Source: Odobenus rosmarus divergens
Taxonomy: Eukaryota; Chordata; Mammalia; Carnivora; Odobenidae
DNA length: 64,000 nt
Direction of reading: 5' to 3'
NCBI RefSeq assembly: GCF_000321225.1
Contig: NW_004451510.1
Coordinates: forward strand, 431,432 to 495,431
Part shown: in pieces, positions 56,753 to 64,000 of the stretch
How the letters are laid out: every line of letters starts with the position of its first letter
How positions within the stretch are numbered: position 1 is the stretch's first letter
Position numbers and translations under genes: made by a program
The notes under the pieces: model-generated
Told to the model about the DNA's origin: nothing
What the model saw: the letters and a program-made list of their open reading frames with translations, nothing else
The model's database searches: none

Positions 56753-57141
56753 TTTAAAGATTTATTTATTTATTCTAGAGAGAGGGAGAGGGAGGGGCAG
56801 AGGGAGAGAATCTTCAAGGAGACTCCCCAATTAGCGCAGAGCCCGACATGGGGTTCTTTTTTTTTTTTAAGATTTTATTTATTTATTTGAGAGAGAGAGA
56901 AACAGCATGAGAGGGGAGAAGGTCAGAGGGAGAAGCAGGCTCCCCGCTGAGCCGGGAGCCCGATGTGGGACTCGATCCCAGGACTCCGGGATCATGACCT
57001 GAGCCGAAGGCAGTCGCTTAACCAACTGAGCCACCCAGGTGCCCTCAACATGGGGTTCTATCCCATGACCCATGAGATCATGACCCGAGGTGAAACCAAG
57101 AGTCAGACCCTGAACTGACTGAGCACTCAGGCACCCCTAAT
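56753..57141 (-). mobile_element. Carnivore SINE (outer), interrupted
   Basis: Left half 56753-56857 starts TTTTTTTAAAGATTTATTTA and right half 57048-57141 ends GAGCACTCAGGCACCCC, with another SINE between. Duplication GTATTCTATATTT at 56740-56752 and 57142-57154 lies in L2 sequence. Confidence 0.95.
56858..57047 (-). mobile_element. Carnivore SINE (inner), low-divergence subtype
   Basis: T-run, AAGATTTTATTTATTTATTT, GACTCCGGGATCATGACCTG, ending ACCCAGGTGCCCT. Duplication ACATGGGGTTCT at 56846-56857 and 57048-57059 is outer-SINE sequence. It belongs to the same subtype as 34955. Confidence 0.96.
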
Positions 57142-57399
57142 GTATTCTATATTTATTTTTGTTTGTTTTCTATCTCTCTCCACTAAAACAACCTTTCCAA
57201 AGGCAGAAACCTTATCTATTTTGTTCACTACTCTATCTCCAGTGCCTAAAATAGTGCCAGGGATACAAATAAGTGAATGGAAGAGTAAAATGAGAGCATG
57301 TGGCTAGAGACCTATGGATCCTATTTCTTATTTCTGGCACTATGATTAGTATAACATTCACTAGTACCTTGAGTCCAGGTGGTAATCATGACTGGATCT

Positions 57400-57620
57400 T
57401 ACCATGGGGGGTATATTTTATCGTTAAGTTTTATTGAGACCATATTTTAAAAATGACAAAGCCAGGAACAAAGGAAGCTACATCCCTGAATCACCATGTG
57501 GAAGGCAGCCTGCTGAACCTCACTAGATGTGATATGAGCAAAAGATACCACGTGTTGTATTAAGCCAGTAACAAGTGGGGAGCACTTGCTATAATGGTTG
57601 GCCTTTCTTAACCTTGAAAA
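57400..57620 (+). mobile_element. ERVL/MaLR-like LTR, 3' part
   Basis: ATCCCTGAATCACCATGTGG, GAAGGCAGCCTGCTGAACC, GATATGAGCAAAAGATACCA and TGTTGTATTAAGCCAGTAAC give the same 3' end type as the fragment at 8365. Subfamily unknown. Confidence 0.6.
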
Positions 57621-57715
57621 ATCCTATTAAAGCTAGAAGGTATTTAGATAAAAATTAATATGATAGGAAAATACTAGGCTCAGAAAGATTATGTATGTGA
57701 TTTCTCTAAGAAAGA

Positions 57716-57891
57716 GTTGCCAGATAAAATACAGGGTGCCCAGTTAAGTTTTAATTTCAGATAAACAGAGAATAATTTTTAGTATAATATTGGGTGGGAC
57801 ATATGTATACTAAAAAAAGCATTCAGTGTTTATCTTAAATTAAAATTTGACTGGGCATCCTGTATTTTCATTTGCTTAATGTGGCAACCTT
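57716..57891. mobile_element. Palindromic non-autonomous DNA transposon
   Basis: Left arm from TTGCCAGATAAAATACAGGG and right arm ending CATTTGCTTAATGTGGCAA are inverted copies of one another across nearly the whole length; even the inner ends TTTTAGTATA (57777-57786) and TATACTAAAA (57806-57815) pair. The sequence matches the common ~190-bp palindromic mammalian repeat that I believe is MER53; the name is from memory. Confidence 0.9.
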
Positions 57892-57897
57892 AGTCTA

Positions 57898-58615
57898 AGG
57901 GGACTTTGTAACAGATACTTGAACCTAATTTTAATTACCAACCCACTTTCCTTTCTACCAGTCTACCCAGAAAATCACCGGTACAGATAGATCAGGAGGT
58001 GAAAACTCTCAAATTTTTATTTCCTATCTTCCATTTACAAAAATACCTAACAACGTTCAGAAACCTTAAGAAGCCATTCTTCTAGCTCGCTCTCCCCAGA
58101 GAGAATTGTGGTTTGAATTTAGGATATGGCCTATGGCTATATCTAATTCTGTGTTCCATACAGCTCAGCTGTAGTATTAATACCCAACAACTTTTCATTA
58201 CCAGCAGAAGTAATTATAACTAGATAATCCCAGTGATAATAGGATAGGGTCAGTTTAAAGGTTAGTTCTGAAATTTAAAAGTGCTATAAAGAGTTCATTT
58301 GTTCTTGATACTCATTTCCCACCAGAAACCACAGACCTCAGTGGAGCTTTGGTAAATCATCTCCATGGCAACTAGTTACCATCTTCATCTTGGAAAGAAG
58401 ACTGTGAAATCCCTAAGAACAGATGCAGTATTTAAGTATGCCTTGCTGTCAAACAAATAGACAAAATTGAAACAAATACTCACAAAATGTATAAATCTGA
58501 AAGTGGATGACTTTCAAAATATTTTTTATTTTTAGGAGGCCATGATCATTAGGACTAATGAATTGCTTTACAAATCTCAAAGATCCCAAGTTTTCTTTTA
58601 TAGTAACCTGCACTC
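57898..58615. other. Unique sequence
   Basis: No repeat or gene recognised. Confidence 0.4.
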
Positions 58616-58631
58616 AATAATGATGATTTTA

Positions 58632-58808
58632 TTTATGTATTTGTTTATTTTAAATATGTTATTTATTTGAGAAAGAGAGAGCACAAGCAGGGGAAACATC
58701 AGGCAGACGGAGAGGGAGAAGCAGGCTCCCCGCTGAGCAGGGAGCCTGAAGTGGGGTTCGATCCCAGAATCTTGGGATGCTTAACCAACTGAGCCACTGA
58801 GGTGCCCC
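58632..58808 (-). mobile_element. Carnivore SINE, older copy
   Basis: Diverged poly(A) part, AGAAAGAGAGAGCACAAGC, an internal deletion near the 'ATCATGACCTGAGCC' region (GGGATGCTTAACC follows directly), ending GAGCCACTGAGGTGCCCC. Perfect 16-bp duplication AATAATGATGATTTTA at 58616-58631 and 58809-58824. Confidence 0.95.
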
Positions 58809-58824
58809 AATAATGATGATTTTA

Positions 58825-59019
58825 ATTCATTAAAAGTAAAAGAATGTAAGAATAGAATGCGTAAATTAACTTACAGTCAGAGGAGAAGTTTGAAATGACC
58901 AAATGGTTGCTAGAACATATATTCTTTTACTGCAGAACTTTTCTTGTATACATTTAAAATGTAAATGTTTCACTTGAATTTTGAAGGATTTTTAAAGTAC
59001 TGGGTTGTGCTTTAAATCA
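58825..59019. other. Unique sequence
   Basis: No repeat or gene recognised. Confidence 0.4.
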
Positions 59020-59035
59020 GGCTTTGGCAAATTGT

Positions 59036-59241
59036 GGAAAGAGTCGAGATGCCCTTCAACAGACGAATGGATAAAGAAGATGTGGTCCATATGTACAATG
59101 GAATATTACTCAGCCGTCAGAAAGGATGAACACCCAACTTTTACATCAACATGGATGGGACTGGAGGAGATCATGCTAAGTGAAATAAGCCAAGCAGAGA
59201 AAGTCAATCATCATATGGTTTCACCTATTTGTGGAACATAA
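59036..59241 (+). pseudogene. L1 ORF2 C-terminal fragment
   Basis: The frame contains RCPSTDEWIKKMWSICTMEY and the ending EKVNHHMVSPICGT of L1 ORF2, stopping at the normal ORF2 stop. Only about 68 codons of ORF2 remain, without catalytic domains. The frame opens upstream in non-L1 sequence by chance. Confidence 0.92.
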
Positions 59242-59534
59242 GGAATAGCGTGGAGAATATTAGGAGAAGGAAGGGAAAAATGAAGGGGGGAAATCAGAGG
59301 GGGAGATGAACCATGAGAGACGATGGACTCCGAGAAACAAGCTGAGGGTTCTAGAGGAAAGGGGGTGGGGGGATGGGTTAGCCTGGTGACGGGTATTAAA
59401 GAGGGCACGTTCTGCATGGAGCACCGGGTGTTATGCACAAACAATGAATCATGGATCACTGCATCAAAAACTAATGATGTATTGTATGGTGACTAACATA
59501 ACATAATAAAATAAAATGAAATTAAAAAAATTCG
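59036..59534 (+). mobile_element. 5'-truncated LINE-1, 3' end
   Basis: Last ~200 bases of ORF2 followed by the carnivore 3' UTR (GAATCATGGATCACTGCATC, then ACTAATGATGTATTGTATGG) and an A-rich tail. The flanks GGCTTTGGCAAATTGT (59020-59035) and GGCATTGGCAAACTGT (59535-59550) are a 16-bp duplication with two changes. The element sits at the end of a hAT element. Confidence 0.93.
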
Positions 59535-59746
59535 GGCATTGGCAAACTGTAGTTCACCTGCCAAATGTTGTGTACTACCTTTAAAAAAAAAGTTTTTCAA
59601 AATATGACCACAGCCATTTATTCATGCGTCCTTTATAGAAGCTTTTGCTCAACAAAGGCAGAGCTGGACAGTTATGACAGAGACCACAGAGCCTGCAAAA
59701 TATAAGATATTTACTATCTGGCCCTTTACAGAAAAAGTTTACCTTC
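59535..59746 (-). mobile_element. hAT-type non-autonomous DNA transposon, inverted
   Basis: GGCATTGGCAAACTGTAGTT, TGACCACAGCCATTTATTCA, GGCAGAGCTGGACAGTTATG, ACAGAGACCACAGAGCCTGC, AGATATTTACTATCTGGCCC and TTTACAGAAAAAGTTTACC match the inverse of the element at 9333. Confidence 0.88.
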
Positions 59747-60864
59747 TTAAGATCCCTCAGGATCTGTCGGGGGACACACTGCTCTTTAAAGTAATTTCAC
59801 TTCAACATTAAGACCTGTGTTTTTAAGGATATGCAAGAAGATGTGACAAAATGCTCCCAGAGGTTGTTCTGGACCCTACTGAAGTTGCTCGATGACATCA
59901 AGTCCTGTTATGAACTCCTGAGCAAGTGTGGGGGAAGCACTTTTCTCATGAAGATTCTGAAAAGAGATGATTAACTCTGAAATTAAAGGTGTGGGAGTCA
60001 CCAAAAGAGGCTGGAAAGAAACAAAGGTGGTGAATGGGGGAACAGAGCACACAAGACCGCCGTGAACCTCCAGGCAATGGTTCACCACTTGCATCGAATC
60101 TGCTAACATCCCATTAGACAAAGCAAGTCTCACGGTTGAGCCTTAAGTCAAACAGTAGGGAAGTAATGGGAGGAAGGGCAAAATCACATTGCAAAGGCAC
60201 CATAGGAAGAATGGAAAAGAAATGAGGCCAGTAACCGAATCTTCCAATCCAACCCAATCTGTTGGCTAATGAGTTCCATACATAGATGTCTTGCCCATCT
60301 TTCTCCTTTCAAACCTCTTACAGCTTCACACATCCACTTTTGTCCATCTACCTCTCCATCTCCCCAACTGAGGATCTGATTTGTGGGAAATACTCCACCC
60401 GTTCACTGGGAGATGAGTATTTCCATAAAACTCTTCCTAACTGGATGTAGGTAACCACTCTCTGATCATGAAGCAAGAATTTATTGACTCAGTGCCAGCA
60501 AACTTGCCAAAGTTCAGTGTTAGATTTAAAATTGTCTTAACTGCATTATTTTTTAAGTCTGAATCTAAAAGCCTTAGAGATTTTGATTTTATTCCACCTT
60601 TGCCAAAGCTTTAGGAATTCAAAAAGTAAATCACATACCTCTCTCTTACTCATACACTCCTGCATCATGAAATTTTTAGGATTGGTACACCAGTGGAGGT
60701 TCCTGTAGAATACATTTCAGATTTGAAAACGGAGTCTCTTCACATGGGCTGTTCTACATATTTGTGAAAATGTCATGCTACATGTGGAAGTGGGCAGAGG
60801 AGGGGAAAAGAAGGGAAGAGAGTGGGCGGGGGGGGGAAAGAGGAAGACCTTCATTGAGCTTGGG
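59747..60864. other. Unique sequence, no gene seen
   Basis: No repeat recognised. A G/A-rich patch (GTGGGCGGGGGGGGGAAAG) lies at 60821-60839. The minus-strand frame at 59876-60133 has no domain. Confidence 0.4.
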
Positions 60865-61480
60865 TGAAAATGTTAATTTTTACATGCTTCCCAGGCAGTG
60901 ACTGTCTCACAATCATAATTTACCGTGGGACTCCTGCTGGCCTGGCCAAGCGCCAAATGACTACAAAATTATGTAGTTATCTTATCAATTTATCTCTGCT
61001 TTGTGCCGTCCCCTTCCATCAGCTGCCATGCCGCATTGATTCTCATTTGGAATCAAACCAAAGGTAATCATCTGACTGTTGGGTTTGTCCAAGTTTTTGC
61101 CCTTTCTTGAGCTGAGAGCTCTGTGGCCTAAATTGTAAGTGCCCCGCCTGCCTGCCAGGAGGCATGACACAGCCCACCAGTCTCTGCATAGAACAAAGGG
61201 CAGGAAGCTGTTGGAGCGGCCCTGGCAAAATGAACCTGAACACTGAGAAGCCAGGCTAGATGATTTCTCTGCCTGCTGTCAAGGAAAATGAGCCTTTTGT
61301 TGTCATTTTAAATTATTCATGTAGTTCAAGTTCAATAAGCCTTTCGCTGCCCCTGTATAACCACAGTATGCCAAGATTTTATTGGCCCTGCAGCTGAAAT
61401 TTAATCAATTTAAGTCTCTCAGTTCTTGAATGGCTCTCTGGCAAAAATACTGCTTGTTGTTCAAGGGAGCAGCAGGTAAG
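60865..61480. promoter_or_regulatory. Candidate conserved enhancer
   Basis: About 600 repeat-free bases with a dense set of factor-type cores. Three TTATC (inverse GATA) cores sit at 60977-60981, 60982-60986 and 60990-60994. An inverted CCAAT core (ATTGG) at 61381-61385 is followed by the E-box CAGCTG at 61391-61396 and TTAATCAATTTAA at 61401-61413. This is the kind of texture seen in deeply conserved enhancers. Conservation and activity are inference. Confidence 0.35.
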
Positions 61481-61655
61481 GACCTTGCTGAATGCTAACA
61501 TATTTCCTTGAGGTTGAAACAGATTTAACTTTTTTTTTTTTTCTCACCACCTCTGTTATCCCAATCTTTGGGATTCAACTGCTGAGGCTGACTGACTACA
61601 TATTAGGGTTAAATGAAATTAGATCCCCTTAGTTCTTCACTGATTCATTCAAAGC
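61481..61655. other. Unique sequence
   Basis: Includes a T-run at 61530-61542. No gene. Confidence 0.4.
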
Positions 61656-61664
61656 CACTCTCCT

Positions 61665-61890
61665 GGGGCTCCTGGGTGGCAGTCGGTTAAGGGGCCCACT
61701 CTTGATTTCGGCTCAGGTCATGATCTCAGGGTGGTGAGACTGAGCCCCACAGTGGACTCCACACTCAGTACAGAGTCTGCTTGAGATTCTGTCTCCTTTT
61801 CTCTCTGCCCCTCCCACTTGTGCTGTCTCTCCCTCTCTCTCAAATAAGTAATAAATAAAACCTTAAAAAAACCCCCCAAAAAACCAAAAT
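61665..61890 (+). mobile_element. Carnivore SINE, older subtype
   Basis: Head GGGGCTCCTGGGTGGCAGTC with 'CT' lost from CTCAG, internal ACTCTTGATTTCGGCTCAGG, tail CAAATAAGTAATAAATAAAA. Duplication CACTCTCCT at 61656-61664 and 61891-61899. Confidence 0.95.
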
Positions 61891-61899
61891 CACTCTCCT

Positions 61900-62162
61900 A
61901 TGTGTGGTGAGGGATGAAATGAACCTGGTGTTGTGGACCTTGTTTCTAGGGAGCTCAGATTCTCCTAAGGGAGGTTAAATGCATACACATAGAAATAAAA
62001 CTAACATTCCAGAGGCTGTCCATGTTAGAACAAATAAACACTGTGGGAAATAACTTTTGGATGGGTTGGATTATATACCAAGTTTTTCGCATACTTTATA
62101 TTCTGTACCAACGATTTTAAGTGTAGTATTACAGGAAAGCACTAGATACAAAATAGATAAAA
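61900..62162. other. Unique sequence
   Basis: No repeat or gene recognised. Confidence 0.4.
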
Positions 62163-62175
62163 ATAGCTTTCCTTG

Positions 62176-62357
62176 GGGGCACCTGGGTGGCTCAGTCAGT
62201 TAAGCATCTGCCTTCGGCTCAGGTCATGGTCCCAGGGTCCTGGGATCGAGCCCCACATCAGGCTCCCTGCTCAGTGGGAAGCCTGTTTCTCCCTCTCCCA
62301 CTCCCCCTGCTTGTGTTCCCTCTCTGTCAAATAAATAAATAAAATCTTTTAAAAAAT
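62176..62357 (+). mobile_element. Carnivore SINE
   Basis: Head GGGGCACCTGGGTGGCTCAG, GGTCATGGTCCCAGGGTCCT, tail GTCAAATAAATAAATAAAAT. Duplication ATAGCTTTCCTTG at 62163-62175 and 62358-62370. Confidence 0.97.
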
Positions 62358-62370
62358 ATAGCTTTCCTTG

Positions 62371-63849
62371 AAATATCTTCAACCTTGCCCTTCAAAGGGT
62401 GAATTAATGAGACACCCTCCCTTCCAGAATCCAGTACCACTCTGTTACACTCTACGGCTTATAATCCACAAGTGCTGTGACTATGTTATGAGTTCTAAGA
62501 AGGCCAGCATTTCCACTTAACCTGTACTCCTAGGGCAGAGATACAGCAAATCCGAGGCAAATGAACTACAACACCCACACCCCCAGCAGGAACAGACATT
62601 GCTTACTGACCTTAAAACTTCTTTAGTCTGAGCCTAGATTTAGCTTGCAAACCTTCATCCCAATGCTCTAGGCAGCTGTAACCAATCTACTGTGTTGGCA
62701 AAAGAGAATAAATTGACTTGCCTTTCCTGTCCTATCATTGAACATAGTTCTGGAAAAGGGTAGGTGCCCAGCAAGTGTTAGGTGAAGTGATTTTTAAATA
62801 ATACACCTTTTATTCACAGAACAGCAAGTAAAATAGAGCCCAAAATTACAAAAGATCTGATGTGATAAGAAATAAACACAAAGCATTTCTATGTCTCTAC
62901 AGTTTCTCTGCCCCTGAGACCCTCCATATCCTTTAGATCATTCCCCCTAATGCTGAGAATTGGAATCATCTGGCTACATTGAAGGAAGATTGCAAACAGA
63001 TGCTTGTTCACATAAATGCTCCCAACAGCCCTTAAGAGGCTTCTTTGCATAATTAGAAATGTGCACAAACTTTTTTTCACTATTCAATCTAAAACCCTGT
63101 CAAAATAACAAAGTAATGGGTTTCTATATGCTTTTGGATACAAACAGCAGTTGGACATTCATATTACTATTTGGTTGGAAAAACTGCCTAAGAACTTAGA
63201 CCCAACCAGCGCCAATTTATTGAGCAAGTATTAAGTGCCAGGTACTTTACAGTGTTTATTGAATGAATGAAAGAAAGTATAAATTATACCAAGTTGCCTA
63301 ATATCTGTTCCTTTTTAAAAAGAACTCATAATTAAATATGGAAAATATGATTAAACATCTAATGTCTGTAAGGTACTTTTTTTAGCTCTTTTCACTCATG
63401 CTACTGTCTTTCTTGGTCTTAGTTGTTCTTTCTCACCTCCTTTACCTACTTGCATAATGGTTTTCATTCACTGAAGACTAATTCAATGTTATCTTCTCTA
63501 TGGAATGTTTTAAACCCATGCTTACCAGCAGAATTTGATGTCAACACATCTGTTCCTTTAGTACATTGTTCATATTTCAATTACTGCCAAGGGTACCTTT
63601 AATTATTGTTAATAATTTATGTTTCCTGTCCCCAGTCAGATTTCTAGGTTTCCCAGAAATCAAAGCCTATGGCAATGGCTTATGTGAATTTTTATTGGAA
63701 AATAAAATTTCAAGAAGCAGGAGGTAAAGATATGGTAGGACATTGAAAAGAGAAAAGAATTTGTTACAGAGCTGGCTACTATCTGCCATTAAATGTGAAT
63801 GATTGCTTGATCTCACAAGGCAGTCTTTTGGCAGTCAGCTGAACGATAG
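62371..63849. other. Mostly unique sequence, no gene seen
   Basis: Short L2-like end at 62735-62795 (GAACATAGTTCTGGAAAAGG, GTAGGTGCCCAGCAAGTGTT) and short MIR-like piece at 63215-63280 (TTTATTGAGCAAGTATTAAG, TGCCAGGTACTTTACAGT). Neither is firm enough for its own entry. No gene. Confidence 0.45.
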
Positions 63850-64000
63850 TTTTTTTTTTTAATTTTTTTATTGTTATGTTAATCACCATACATTACATCA
63901 TTAGTTTCTGATGTAGAGTTCCATGATTCATTGTGCATAACACCCAGTGCTCCACGCAGAACGTGCCCTCTTTAATACCCATCACCAGGCTAACCCATCC
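63850..64000 (-). mobile_element. LINE-1 3' end, cut by window edge
   Basis: T-run, then TTAATCACCATACATTACAT, GATTCATTGTGCATAACACC, CAGTGCTCCACGCAGAACGT and CCCATCACCAGGCTAACCC: the carnivore L1 3' UTR seen at 2681 and 59036. The copy continues past 64000, so its length and its right-hand target duplication cannot be judged. Confidence 0.96.

Larger units (their letters stand above)
55560..57290 (+). mobile_element. LINE-2 with decayed reverse-transcriptase region, split by SINEs
   Basis: Long 3' portion of an L2 (CR1-clade) element. At 55864-55990 a translation in several broken frames still shows CQGSVFG and, further on, YGDDP in place of the YADD catalytic box. Then come TCACTTGAAATATTACAACA, AATGGCCTACATCTCTGACC, CTGTCTGGAATCCTCTTTTC, and after the SINEs CTATCTCCAGTGCCTAAAAT and AGTGCCAGGGATACAAATAA. 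Many stops and indels make it inactive. The frames at 56181-56567 and 56555-56890 are L2 sequence, not genes. Confidence 0.85.

Noticed and set aside
56181..56890. Plus-strand frames of 128 and 111 codons
   Set aside because: They are decayed L2 sequence, and the second runs on into a SINE.
713..62357. tRNA-like A and B boxes in 23 places
   Set aside because: These are the tRNA-Lys-derived heads of SINEs and do not form complete tRNA genes.
1..64000. CRISPR arrays, operons, ribosome-binding sites or prophage
   Set aside because: The sequence is plainly mammalian nuclear DNA. No regularly spaced direct repeats with unique spacers occur; the only tandem array has no spacers.

Overview
The window is 64 kb of mammalian nuclear DNA, most likely from an arctoid carnivore such as a bear, seal or mustelid. 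The strongest evidence is 23 copies of the tRNA-Lys-derived carnivore SINE, which have a GGTGGCTCAG box near the head and an AAATAAATAAAATCTTT tail. None has the young dog-type or cat-type head. Two 5'-truncated LINE-1 copies and a third cut by the window edge carry a carnivore-type 3' end. The assignment to Arctoidea is inference from subfamily sequence remembered, not from a search.

I find no convincing protein-coding gene, RNA gene or exon. The open reading frames are short, lack exon-like context, or lie in repeats: L1 ORF2 tails at 2965-3465 and 59036-59241, a MIR-derived frame at 23088-23525, and frames through the GC-rich tandem array near 25.4 kb. The window is therefore intergenic or lies inside a long intron, and the sequence alone cannot say which.

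Layout. 0-10 kb: old MLT1 and MIR pieces, an L1 with a perfect 16-bp target-site duplication (2681-3467), an L2 end, and a hAT-type element split by a SINE. 10-18 kb: a 2.6-kb repeat-poor stretch, two SINEs nested at one target, an MLT1 LTR split by a SINE, an AT-rich tract, an L1M end and an L2 split by a SINE. 18-29 kb: no carnivore SINE, several MIRs, two (GT)n tracts, and an 11-bp GC-rich tandem array with an assembly gap. 29-40 kb: SINEs, a nearly complete MLT1 LTR, and L2s in opposite orientations. 40-50 kb: two LTR-like blocks of uncertain family and a MER20 split by a SINE. 50-64 kb: MER5A copies, a 1.7-kb L2 with a decayed reverse-transcriptase region and a SINE-in-SINE insertion, a palindromic DNA transposon, an L1 inserted at the end of a hAT element, a unique segment that looks like a conserved enhancer candidate, and a final L1 cut by the window edge.

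I did not find a previously undescribed biological system. The features most worth checking are the 11-bp array (a KLF/SP-type box and a G-run in every unit, with an unresolved gap), the possible enhancers at about 32.0, 50.5, 51.6 and 61 kb, the CpG-bearing LTR-like block at 41.1-41.7 kb, and a group of very similar SINEs that may be recent.
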